Assembly: GCF_014779665.1 (NCBI RefSeq)
Contig: NZ_JACXYY010000001.1
Location: forward strand, 496,001-560,000
DNA: 64,000 nucleotides
DNA from: Nocardioides hwasunensis
GTDB taxonomy: Bacteria; Actinomycetota; Actinomycetes; Propionibacteriales; Nocardioidaceae
Direction of reading: 5' to 3'
Below the pieces are notes generated by a model, which worked only from the letters and a program-made list of their open reading frames with translations, was not told where the DNA came from and did not search any database. Position numbers and translations under genes: made by a program. Of the stretch, positions 35,829-43,635 are shown in pieces (the stretch's first letter is position 1; every line of letters starts with the position of its first letter).

Positions 35829-36494
35829 ATGACCACCAACACCCTCTACCGCCTCAGCGCCGTCGCGCTGATCCTGTCCTTCGCGTTCAGCCTGCTCGGC
35901 GGGGTGCTGCACCCCGTCGTCGACGGGCAGTCGCACTCCATCGAGGTCTTCCTCGCCCCGCGCTCGCCCTGGGCGCAGTACTTCATCTACGTCGGTGCCC
36001 TGTTCCTGATGCTCGGCCTGCCGGGCGGCTACCTCTACTTCCGTGAGGAGCTCGGCAGGGTCGGGTTCGTCGGGTTCACGATGTACATGCTCGGCAACGC
36101 CCTGAGCGCCATGTCGCACCTGGTCGTCGAGGCGTTCGTCGCCCCGACGCTCGCCGCGGACCCGCAGGGTCGTGCCCTGATCTCCGACCGGGGCGAGATC
36201 TTCGACGGCGCGGCGTTCGTGACGCTCCAGCTCGTCGGTGGCCTGATCTTCGTGATCAGCCTGCTCGTGATGGGCATCGCCCTCATCCGGGCGACCGGCA
36301 TCCCCAGCTGGATCGGCGTCCTGCTCGTCGTCGGTGCGCTGCCGCTGCTCGTCCCGCTCCCGGAGCGCCCCGTCCTCGCCGGCCTGATCGTCGAGGTGCC
36401 CAGGGGGCTGATGGTCGCCACCCTCGGCGTCCTCATCCAGCAGCGTCTCGGCCACAGCCGCGTCGCCGCGGAGCAGGAGCCGGCTCATGCCTGA
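35829..36494 (+). CDS. Membrane protein of the SARP locus
   Basis: A 221-residue protein with about six hydrophobic segments (about 8-28, 50-70, 79-98, 133-156, 160-176, 184-203) and short loops; the N terminus (ALILSFAFSLLGGVLHP) resembles small actinobacterial membrane families of unknown role. The ATG is set by the GCACGGT -10 six bases upstream, so the mRNA is probably leaderless. Two secreted-protein genes follow on the same strand and probably share the transcript. Confidence 0.65.
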   Translation: MTTNTLYRLSAVALILSFAFSLLGGVLHPVVDGQSHSIEVFLAPRSPWAQYFIYVGALFLMLGLPGGYLYFREELGRVGFVGFTMYMLGNALSAMSHLVVEAFVAPTLAADPQGRALISDRGEIFDGAAFVTLQLVGGLIFVISLLVMGIALIRATGIPSWIGVLLVVGALPLLVPLPERPVLAGLIVEVPRGLMVATLGVLIQQRLGHSRVAAEQEPAHA

Positions 36495-36558
36495 CCCACT
36501 GACCGACCACCCCACCCGCAGCAATCACCCCCCGACCACCCACCACGAAGGACCCACC

Positions 36559-37569
36559 ATGACCACGCGCTCAGCACGCCTTGCGCCCGTTCGCCGCTCT
36601 CTCCGCAACCGGGCAGGGATCGCCCTCCTCGGCGCCCTCGCCGCCGTCGTACCCCTGGCGCACGGTGCGCAGGCAGCAGGCGACTGGAACCCCGGCAAGC
36701 ACGACGAGGACACCGTCATCAACTGCATCACCCAGCAGCCGGCACCCGGCGTCAGCGCCGACGTCGGCTGGCGCTCGGAGACCGGTCAGGTGCCGAAGGT
36801 CGGCGAGGTCTTCTACGTCCGCGGCTACGCCGGCCTGGTCTCGATCCCCTGCAGCGGCGCCGTGACGGTGCTGCCGGAGCTGATGCTGCCGTCCGGCGTC
36901 GTGCCGGCCGACGACAAGGCCCCCCTCTACTGGGACCTGACCAAGTCGGGGACGCCCCAGGCGCTCAAGACCGACACCCTCACCTTCGACCGTGGCGCCA
37001 ACGGGGGCTTCCTGATCGGCACCCCGGACCGCAAGGCCTGGGAGCTCCGCGTCGGGGACATCCTCGAGATCCAGGTCCCGGTCGTCGCGACCCGCGAGCT
37101 GAAGGGCCCGGCCACCCAGCAGCCGGAGTGCCAGACCCGCATCGACGGCACCGCGCCCTGCCCGGCCGACGTCTCCGGCGACCACCTCCAGGTCGCCTTC
37201 ACCGTCGGTGGCCACGGCGGCAACAAGCACTACGTGACCCCGTACGTCGGGCTGTTCGCCACCGGCGCGGCCACCGGTCCCGCAGGCCCGACGCCCGGAG
37301 CCACCCAGGCGGCCTCCACGACCAAGGCGTCGTACCGGGTCGCGAAGCGGAAGGCCACGATCACCATCACCAGCACGGCAGCCGTGTCCGGCAAGGTCGT
37401 CATCACCGACAAGGGCAGGAAGATCGCCTCGACCCAGGTGTCCGGGCGGGTGACCACCCTCAAGCTGCCGCGGCTGAGGAAGGGCAAGCACGTGCTCGTC
37501 GCCCGCTACGGCGGGTCGGAGCAGGTGCTCGCGTCCTCGTCGGCTCCCACGAAGGTGACGGTCCGATGA
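36559..37569 (+). CDS. Secreted protein with C-terminal Ig-like module
   Basis: A 336-residue exported protein. Signal peptide about 1-36 (cleavage after AQA), then a domain of unknown family with cysteines in VINCITQQ, IPCSG, ECQTR and APCPA that may form two disulfides, then an Ig-like beta domain (about 255-336) with VVITDKGRKIAS and GKHVLVARYGG. ATG 36559 has AAGGA upstream and gives a proper signal peptide. The stop overlaps the next gene (ATGA), which has the same C-terminal module. No anchor is seen. Confidence 0.65.
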   Translation: MTTRSARLAPVRRSLRNRAGIALLGALAAVVPLAHGAQAAGDWNPGKHDEDTVINCITQQPAPGVSADVGWRSETGQVPKVGEVFYVRGYAGLVSIPCSGAVTVLPELMLPSGVVPADDKAPLYWDLTKSGTPQALKTDTLTFDRGANGGFLIGTPDRKAWELRVGDILEIQVPVVATRELKGPATQQPECQTRIDGTAPCPADVSGDHLQVAFTVGGHGGNKHYVTPYVGLFATGAATGPAGPTPGATQAASTTKASYRVAKRKATITITSTAAVSGKVVITDKGRKIASTQVSGRVTTLKLPRLRKGKHVLVARYGGSEQVLASSSAPTKVTVR

Positions 37570-38933
37570 GGCGCGGGGCTCGCACCGCCCTGGCACTGGG
37601 CACCTCCGTGGTGCTCGCCGGCACACTCACCTCGGTCGCGGGGCCGGCAAGCGCTGCGACCCAGCCGCTGACCGTGGTCTCCGGCTGGGGTGGCTTCGAC
37701 GTCGGCCAGTCGGTCGTGCCGGCCGGCCTCGCAGGCCGCGAGGTCTGGAGCGTGTCGGCGGGCGACGAGCACTCGCTGGCCATCACCTCCGACGGTGCCG
37801 TCACCGGGTGGGGCTGGAACGGCGACGGACAGATCGACATCCCGTCCGACCTCGCCACGGGAGCGACCATGGCCTCGTCGGTCGATGCCGGCGTCTACGC
37901 CTCGCTGGCCATCGCATGGGACGGCAGCGTCCGCGGCTGGGGTGCCCTCGGCGACACCGACGAAGGGCAGATCGACATCCCGGCAGAACTGCGCGGGCCC
38001 CACCCTGCGAGCCGCGCCAGCACCGTGTCGATGGGCACCTACCACGCGCTCGCCATCGTCGGTGGCGGTCGAGTCGTGGCGTGGGGCGCCGAGGGACGAC
38101 ACGCGGCGATCAACGCCGGTCAGACCCACGTCCCCCAGGACCTCCTCGAGGGGTCGCACTACGCCGTCGACGTCGCAGCCGGTTACCTGCACTCGGTCGC
38201 GGTGGACACCCGCGGGGTGGTCTCGGTGTGGGGCTCCAACCGGCACGGGGAGAAGCAAGTCCCCGCACGCGTCGCCGAGGAGGACGTGATCGACGTCGAG
38301 GCGCACGGAGCCACGTCCATGGTCCTCACCGCCGACGGTGAGGTGATCGCCTGGGGCGACTCCGGCACCGGCCTGACGGAGCTCCCCGCAGCGCTCGACG
38401 GCGTCAAGGTCGTCGACATCGACCTCGGCGCCGAGGTCGCCATGGCGCTGACGAGCACCGGTGACGTGATCACGTGGGGCAACGCGGGGAAGATCCACCC
38501 GGTCCCTGCGGCGGTGAGCCAGTACGCACCGATCACGGGCATCGCGGCCGGCGGCCGCCACCTGCTGGCGATGCACCGGGCGCCGGCACCTCCGCCGGTC
38601 GCCACACCGCCGGTCACCTCCCCCGCACCGGCGCCGCCAGCACCGGTGAAGGCGACCACGTCGCTCACCCTCAAGGCCCCGGCGAGGGTTGTCGCAGGCA
38701 GGAAGGTCGCCGTCAGGGTGACTCTCACCGGCACGACCGCGGGCCCGGTCGTGATCACCGACAAGGGCAGGAAGGTAGCGACCCGCGCCGGTTCGGGCAC
38801 CGTCAGGCTCCGCCTCGCGAGGGGCCGGCACACCCTCGTCGCGACGTACGCCGGCTCGGCGAGCGCGCTCGCCTCGACGTCCGGGCCGCTCACGGTGAAG
38901 GTGGTGGCGAAGAAGAAGCGGCAGAAGCGCTGA
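37566..38933 (+). CDS. Secreted RCC1-repeat beta-propeller with Ig-like module
   Basis: A 455-residue exported protein: signal peptide about 1-31 (cleavage near ASA-AT), then about six RCC1-type repeats of 45-50 residues, each with a W-G core (GAVTGWGWNGDGQIDIP, GSVRGWGALGDTDEGQIDIP, RVVAWGAEG, GVVSVWGSNRHGEKQVP, EVIAWGDSG, DVITWGNAGK). These form a beta propeller. A Pro/Ala linker leads to an Ig-like domain (VVITDKGRKVATRAG) paralogous to the one in the upstream protein, and a basic tail KKKRQKR. Bacterial RCC1 propellers usually bind proteins or surfaces. Translationally coupled to the gene before. Confidence 0.8.
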   Translation: MRRGARTALALGTSVVLAGTLTSVAGPASAATQPLTVVSGWGGFDVGQSVVPAGLAGREVWSVSAGDEHSLAITSDGAVTGWGWNGDGQIDIPSDLATGATMASSVDAGVYASLAIAWDGSVRGWGALGDTDEGQIDIPAELRGPHPASRASTVSMGTYHALAIVGGGRVVAWGAEGRHAAINAGQTHVPQDLLEGSHYAVDVAAGYLHSVAVDTRGVVSVWGSNRHGEKQVPARVAEEDVIDVEAHGATSMVLTADGEVIAWGDSGTGLTELPAALDGVKVVDIDLGAEVAMALTSTGDVITWGNAGKIHPVPAAVSQYAPITGIAAGGRHLLAMHRAPAPPPVATPPVTSPAPAPPAPVKATTSLTLKAPARVVAGRKVAVRVTLTGTTAGPVVITDKGRKVATRAGSGTVRLRLARGRHTLVATYAGSASALASTSGPLTVKVVAKKKRQKR

Positions 38934-38940
38934 GCGACGC

Positions 38941-38958
38941 TGCAAGTGGACCGCAAGT
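38941..38958 (+). promoter_or_regulatory. Putative SARP operator upstream of the SARP gene (site 2)
   Basis: TGCAAGT (38941-38947) and CGCAAGT (38952-38958) are two heptamers exactly 11 bp apart, beginning 8 bases after the RCC1 gene stop. They lie about 60 bases upstream of the SARP start codon, farther than at sites 1, 3 and 4, so any autoregulation would act from an upstream position. Confidence 0.5.
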
Positions 38959-38992
38959 GGGGCGGCTGACGATGAACACCGTCAGCCGCCCC
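38959..38992. terminator. Perfect 13-bp hairpin before the SARP gene
   Basis: The arms 38959-38971 and 38980-38992 pair perfectly around an 8-base loop (ATGAACAC). It begins at the base after the second heptamer. It could end the upstream operon or regulate access to the SARP promoter; there is no T run. Confidence 0.5.
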
Positions 38993-39003
38993 GTCGTCGT
39001 CCC

Positions 39004-39009
39004 TAGGAT
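39004..39009 (+). promoter_or_regulatory. Leaderless -10 of the SARP gene
   Basis: TAGGAT followed by six bases and the ATG at 39016. This is the vegetative-type element seen at hisA and elsewhere, not the GCACxxT type of its presumed targets. Confidence 0.55.
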
Positions 39010-39015
39010 CAGCCC

Positions 39016-42000
39016 ATGCTCGAGGTCCGCGCCTTCGGCAGTGTCCGTGCCCGCCTGGACGGGGAGCCCGTCGACCTCGGCGGGCCACGTCAGCGTGCGG
39101 TGCTGGGAATGCTCGTCGCATCGGGGCGCCGCACCGTCTCGATCGACCGGTTCCTCGAGGAGCTCTGGAGCGGTGAGCCCCCGCCCAGCGCGATCGGCGC
39201 GCTGCAGGCGTACGTCTCCCGTCTCCGGTCGGCCCTCGAGCCCGGACGCGAGAAGCGTCGCCCGGCAGCGGTGCTGGTCAGCAACCCGCCCGGCTACGCC
39301 CTGTCGTTGCCGGACGAGGCGGTCGACACCTGGCACTTCACCTCGCTCGTGCGCCGCGCGGCCGGGCTCGACGACGAGCCGGCCCTGACCGTGCTCGACG
39401 AGGCACTCGCGCTGTGGGGCGACGGACCGTTCGCGGAGTACCTCGACCAGGACTGGGCCGCCACGGAGGCCACCCGGATGGGCGAGCTGCACGCCGAGGC
39501 CGTCGAGGCACGAGGCTCGGTCTCCCTGAGACTCGGGCGCGGGGGAGCGACGGTGGCCGACCTCGAGGAGCACGTGCGTCGGCACCCCCTGCGGGAGCAG
39601 GCGGTCGGCCTGCTCGCCCGTGCCTACTACCAGTCGGGGCGACAGGCCGAGGCGCTGGCGGCACTCAGCATGGTGCGTGAGCGGCTGGTCGACGAGCTCG
39701 GCGTCGACCCCGGCCCCGAGCTGCGCGAGCTCGAGTCCGACATCCTCCACCAGGCCGAGCACCTCGCCGCGCCACCGCGTCCCGTCGCGGCCGTCTTGCC
39801 GACCCTTCCGGAGCGGTCCCTCGTCGAGAGCACACCGCTGGTCGGGCGCGAGGACGAGCTGGCCCGGTTGGGTGCCGCCGCGGGCTCCCTGCGCCGCCGG
39901 GCGGGGGTGGTGTGGGTGGAAGGTGACGCGGGCTTCGGCAAGTCCGCTCTCGTCTCGAGGTTCGGCGACCAGTCGATCGCCGACTGGTCCGTGGTGCGCG
40001 GGCACTGCTCGGAGGTGGCCGGCGCACCCCCGAGCCACGCCTGGCTCGAGATCCTCGACGCGCTCGCCGCGCCCGTGCCGGACGACGCGCACCCCTTCGC
40101 GCTGGCCGACGCCGTACGCCATCGGCTCGAGCAGCGTGCCACGCCGACCCTGCTGGTCGTCGAGGACGTGCACCGTGCGGACGACGACACGCTGCAGGTG
40201 CTCTGGCGCCTCGTCGAGTCGGTCGACGCACCGGTGCTGGTGGTGGCGACGTTCCGCAGCCACGAGGTCGGTCGCGACCTCGCCGCCACCCTCGCGCTCA
40301 CCACGGAGCGCACCCTGGACCGCATCGTGCTCGGGGGCCTCGACCAGCGCGCGGCCCGCGAGCTGATCTCGCAGCACGTGGCGGCACCGCTGCCCACGGA
40401 CGCCCTCGCGCGCCTGCTGGACCGCTCGGCGGGCAACCCGCTCTTCCTGCGCCAGCTCGCCCAGCTCGTCGAGTCCGAGGGAGTCGGCTCGGTGGACGCG
40501 GTGCCGGCTGCGATCCGCGACCTGCTGCTGCGCCGGATCGAGCGTCTGCCCGAGACCACGGTCGACGCCCTGTCGCGCGCCTCGGTGCTCGGCCGCGACA
40601 TCGACTTCGACCTGGTCCTGGCGCTCGAGCAGGAGTGGGGCGACGCGGACGAGGACACCGTCGCCAACCAGCTCGACGCCGGCCTGGTCGCGGGGCTCCT
40701 CGACAGCCCGCGCCCGTCGGAGCTGCGGTTCACGCACGCGCTCATCCGCGACACGTTCTACGGACGGCTGCCGCCCCTGCGCCGCACCCGGCTGCACCGA
40801 GCGGCGCTCACGACGTACCTCAAGGAGTGGCCCGGGCGCGTCGAGGAGATCGCGCACCACGCGACCGCGAGCCTGGACCGTCGATCCGCGGCCGACGCCG
40901 TCCCGCTGCTGCTGGCCGCTGCGGCGCGCGGCGGTCCCTCCGGCGCCGTACCGCACCTGCGCACCGCCCTGCGAGCGCTCGAGCTGGCGGGGGCGGAGCC
41001 GCACGAGTCGTTCCCCGTGCGCCTCGACCTGGTCCGGGCGCTGGCCCGGGACGGCGACATCAGCTCCGCGGCGGCGGAGCGTCGGGTCGCGATCGACGAG
41101 GCGACCGCGCACGGGTCCACGACCGACGTCGCCCGCGCCTGGCAGTGGCAGTCGCCGATGATGTGGACCAGGCGGGCCTCCGACCAGGTCAGCGAGGAGT
41201 CGGTGCTGGCGCTGCGAGCCCTGCTCGACGAGACCGGCCACGACGACCCGGTGCTCCGTCTCGAGCTGCTGAACGCCCTCGTCATCGAGGCAGACCCGTG
41301 GAACATCGACGTGGTCGTGGAGGCCGCGGACGAGGCGGTGGCGATCGCCGAGGGCCTCGCCGACCCTGAGCTGCGGTGCCGCGCCCTCAACGCGGCGTAC
41401 TTCGCGGTGCTGGCGTCCGACGACCCCACGGTCCTCGGCACCATCGGCCGCCGGATGCTCGCCGCCGCCGAGGAGGGCGGTCTGCACGGCTACACCGCGG
41501 TGGCGCACATGCACCTGCACTCGGCGGCGATCGCGGAGGCCGACCTGGGCACCGCGGCCGCCCACATCGACCTGGCAGTGCGGGCCGGGACGAGCGGCCA
41601 GCTGCCCGAGCTGCTGCTCCTGTCCTCGATCTTCGAGGCGACCACGATGCTGCTCCAGTCGGATCTCGCCGGCGCGCGCGACGGCTTCGAGCGCGTCTGC
41701 GAGGTGATCACCGGCTCGGGCGACCCCAACGGCTTCTTCATCTGGCTCTGGTCGCGGTTCGCCATCGACTTCGCCGCAGGGGACACCTCGGGGCTGAGGG
41801 AGCACGCGGAGCGGATGACCGAGCTGATGCCGTGGCACTCCACCGACCTGCTCGTCGTGACGCTGCTCGACGCAGGCGAGGTCGACCAGGCCCGCGAGCT
41901 GTGGTCGCCGACGCCGATGCAGCACGACGCCACCTGGCTCTTCGACATCGCCGTCCGGGCCCACATCGTGGCGTTCCTCGGTGACCTCGAGCAGGCACGG

Positions 42001-42228
42001 GTCGTGTACGACGAGATGTTGCCGTGGTCGGGCCAGCTCGCCCGGTCCCTCAACGGAGCCCTCGCCATGGGGCCGGTCGACCACTACCTCGGCCTGCTCG
42101 CCACGACGCTGGGTGAGCCGACCCTGGCCGCCGAGCACTTCGACCGGGCCCTGCGGCTGACCGGTCCGGGTCAGGCGACCACGTGGGACCGCACCTGGGT
42201 CAGGACGCCGGAGCACCTGCGGACCTGA
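39016..42228 (+). CDS. SARP-family transcriptional regulator with ATPase and TPR-like domains
   Basis: A 1070-residue AfsR/SARP-type regulator. Residues 1-98 are an OmpR-like winged helix (RQRAVLGMLVASGRRTVSID, then ALQAYVSRLRSAL), 100-245 the BTAD domain (LVDELGVDPGPELRELESDI). An ATPase follows with Walker A GDAGFGKS (303-310) and Walker B LLVVEDVH (379-386); the C-terminal 500 residues are helical repeats. There is no LuxR helix-turn-helix. SARPs activate promoters by binding heptamer direct repeats, and phased GCAAG repeats flank this gene on both sides, making it the likely regulator of the locus. Confidence 0.9.
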   Translation: MLEVRAFGSVRARLDGEPVDLGGPRQRAVLGMLVASGRRTVSIDRFLEELWSGEPPPSAIGALQAYVSRLRSALEPGREKRRPAAVLVSNPPGYALSLPDEAVDTWHFTSLVRRAAGLDDEPALTVLDEALALWGDGPFAEYLDQDWAATEATRMGELHAEAVEARGSVSLRLGRGGATVADLEEHVRRHPLREQAVGLLARAYYQSGRQAEALAALSMVRERLVDELGVDPGPELRELESDILHQAEHLAAPPRPVAAVLPTLPERSLVESTPLVGREDELARLGAAAGSLRRRAGVVWVEGDAGFGKSALVSRFGDQSIADWSVVRGHCSEVAGAPPSHAWLEILDALAAPVPDDAHPFALADAVRHRLEQRATPTLLVVEDVHRADDDTLQVLWRLVESVDAPVLVVATFRSHEVGRDLAATLALTTERTLDRIVLGGLDQRAARELISQHVAAPLPTDALARLLDRSAGNPLFLRQLAQLVESEGVGSVDAVPAAIRDLLLRRIERLPETTVDALSRASVLGRDIDFDLVLALEQEWGDADEDTVANQLDAGLVAGLLDSPRPSELRFTHALIRDTFYGRLPPLRRTRLHRAALTTYLKEWPGRVEEIAHHATASLDRRSAADAVPLLLAAAARGGPSGAVPHLRTALRALELAGAEPHESFPVRLDLVRALARDGDISSAAAERRVAIDEATAHGSTTDVARAWQWQSPMMWTRRASDQVSEESVLALRALLDETGHDDPVLRLELLNALVIEADPWNIDVVVEAADEAVAIAEGLADPELRCRALNAAYFAVLASDDPTVLGTIGRRMLAAAEEGGLHGYTAVAHMHLHSAAIAEADLGTAAAHIDLAVRAGTSGQLPELLLLSSIFEATTMLLQSDLAGARDGFERVCEVITGSGDPNGFFIWLWSRFAIDFAAGDTSGLREHAERMTELMPWHSTDLLVVTLLDAGEVDQARELWSPTPMQHDATWLFDIAVRAHIVAFLGDLEQARVVYDEMLPWSGQLARSLNGALAMGPVDHYLGLLATTLGEPTLAAEHFDRALRLTGPGQATTWDRTWVRTPEHLRT

Positions 42229-42229
42229 G

Positions 42230-42273
42230 TGCAAGTCGGCGTTCAGCCGGTCGCAAGCGCGGTGGCGCACGGT
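42230..42273 (+). promoter_or_regulatory. Putative SARP operator and leaderless promoter (site 3)
   Basis: TGCAAGT (42230) and CGCAAGC (42252) are 22 bp apart, two turns of the 11-bp register; the position between (GTTCAGC) is degenerate. GCACGGT (42267-42273) lies eight bases after the last repeat and ends six bases before the ATG at 42280, identical in spacing to sites 1 and 4. Confidence 0.6.
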
Positions 42274-42279
42274 GGACGC

Positions 42280-42867
42280 ATGACGCCCCGACCCACGACC
42301 GTCCCGCCTGCCGCGGTGGAGGCACTCCGCCGCACCGTGGCGGGCCTGATCGTCTATCCGACCGACCCCCACTACCCGGACCTCGTCTCCGGCCTGCCGG
42401 CGCCGCCCGACGTCGTCGTGGTGCCCGACACCGAGTCCGCCGTGGCGGCCGCGGTCGACGTCGCCCGGGTGCACGGCCTGCGCACCGACGACGGCGCAGC
42501 GCGTCCGGGTGACGGTCTCGCCCCGACGATGCGGGTGCTGACCCACCGGCTGGTCGACGTCGTGGTCGATGCCACGGCCGGCACGGCCTGCCTCGGGCCG
42601 GCAGCCACGTGGTCGCTGCTCGCCGAGGCCGTCAGGGACACGGGCCTCCATGCCGAACAGATGGGCACCGTCGACCAGGCGGTCCTCACGTCCGCGGCGG
42701 CGGGTCACACCGCGGCCCTCTGCTTCCGCGTCGTGCGCTCCGACGGCTTCGTCCACGTCGTCACCGACGTGCTGCCGTCCGTGGACGACGAGGAGCCGTG
42801 GATCGTCACCGCCGTCGTCGTCCCGCTCGTCCCGTCCACCCGTCAGATCCAGGAGATCAGCTCATGA
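42280..42867 (+). CDS. Truncated FAD-linked oxidase-like protein
   Basis: A 195-residue protein that resembles the N-terminal FAD-binding (PCMH) domain of berberine-bridge-type oxidases: VYPTDPHYPDLVSGLPAPPD, then VVVVPDTESAVAAAVDVARV, and further on TACLGPAATWSLLAEAVRDT. The usual flavin loop (GGGHS) is replaced by TDDGAARPGDG, and the substrate-binding half is absent. It is therefore unlikely to hold FAD as its relatives do. It may be a decayed enzyme or a protein given a new use. It is coupled to the hemerythrin gene (ATGA). Confidence 0.55.
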   Translation: MTPRPTTVPPAAVEALRRTVAGLIVYPTDPHYPDLVSGLPAPPDVVVVPDTESAVAAAVDVARVHGLRTDDGAARPGDGLAPTMRVLTHRLVDVVVDATAGTACLGPAATWSLLAEAVRDTGLHAEQMGTVDQAVLTSAAAGHTAALCFRVVRSDGFVHVVTDVLPSVDDEEPWIVTAVVVPLVPSTRQIQEISS

Positions 42868-43586
42868 CCACCGCAGACCACGCCTTCCCCGTCCAGCTGC
42901 TGCTTCCCGGCCAGGCCGCCGCCCACGCCGGACCGTGCGACCTGACCGGCATGTACGTCATGCACCACGCGTTCCGCCGTGACCTCAGCCGTTTCGCGGT
43001 CGCCATGCGACGCACGCCTGTGGTCGAGGTCGCCACCTGGCGCGCTCTGGCCGCCCGCTGGGACCGGTTCGCCCGCGAGCTGCACGAGCACCACACCAAG
43101 GAGGATGAGGGCATCTGGCCGTTGCTGCTCGACCGGGTCGGGCCGGAGGACCATGGGGTGCTGGCGGCCATGGAGGCCGAGCACGCCGCCATCGACCCCC
43201 TGCTCGCGTGTGTCGAGGAAGGGCTTCGCCGGCTGGCGAACGGCACCCCCGAGGGCACGGACAGCGTGCGCTCCGACCTGGCCGACGCCGTCGGCGAGCT
43301 CGCGGACCGCCTCGATGCCCACCTCTCCCACGAGGAGGCCGACGCCATCCGCATCATCCAGGAGCAGGTGACCGCGGAGGAGTGGGCCCACCTCGAGGCC
43401 ACCGTCCTGCGCGGGAGGCCGACCCTCCGGCAGATGCTGTTCCTGCTGCCGTGGGTCACCGACGAGCTGCCGAGCGAGGCCCACGACCGTCTCTTCGCTG
43501 GTGCGCCCGCCCCTGTGCGGTGGATGCACGCGATCGGACGTCGCGGATACCGCACGCTCGACCGTCGTGCGTTCGTCCATGCGTGA
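42864..43586 (+). CDS. Hemerythrin HHE-domain protein of the SARP locus
   Basis: A 240-residue four-helix protein with di-iron ligands in GMYVMHHAFRRDL, HEHHTKEDEGIWPLLL, MEAEHAAIDPLL and HLSHEEADAIR. A C-terminal extension (about 175-240) with WAHLEATVLRGRPTLRQMLF and HDRLFAGAPAPVRW is seen in many actinobacterial HHE proteins. Oxygen, nitric oxide or redox sensing are possible roles. It overlaps the preceding gene, so the two share one SARP-type promoter. Confidence 0.85.
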   Translation: MTTADHAFPVQLLLPGQAAAHAGPCDLTGMYVMHHAFRRDLSRFAVAMRRTPVVEVATWRALAARWDRFARELHEHHTKEDEGIWPLLLDRVGPEDHGVLAAMEAEHAAIDPLLACVEEGLRRLANGTPEGTDSVRSDLADAVGELADRLDAHLSHEEADAIRIIQEQVTAEEWAHLEATVLRGRPTLRQMLFLLPWVTDELPSEAHDRLFAGAPAPVRWMHAIGRRGYRTLDRRAFVHA

Positions 43587-43629
43587 GCAAGAAAACGGCA
43601 GGCGGACCGCAAGGGCGACGTCGCACACT
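43586..43629 (+). promoter_or_regulatory. Putative SARP operator and leaderless promoter (site 4)
   Basis: AGCAAGA (43586), GGCAGGC (43597) and CGCAAGG (43608) are exactly 11 bp apart. Eight bases later GCACACT (43623-43629) ends six bases before the ATG at 43636. The first heptamer touches the hemerythrin stop codon. Confidence 0.6.
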
Positions 43630-43635
43630 CCTGTC

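Noticed and set aside
38890..42756. A 1288-codon minus-strand open frame opposite the SARP gene
   Set aside because: The SARP frame has clear wHTH, BTAD and Walker motifs; the antisense frame has no recognisable domain and is typical of high-GC mirror frames.
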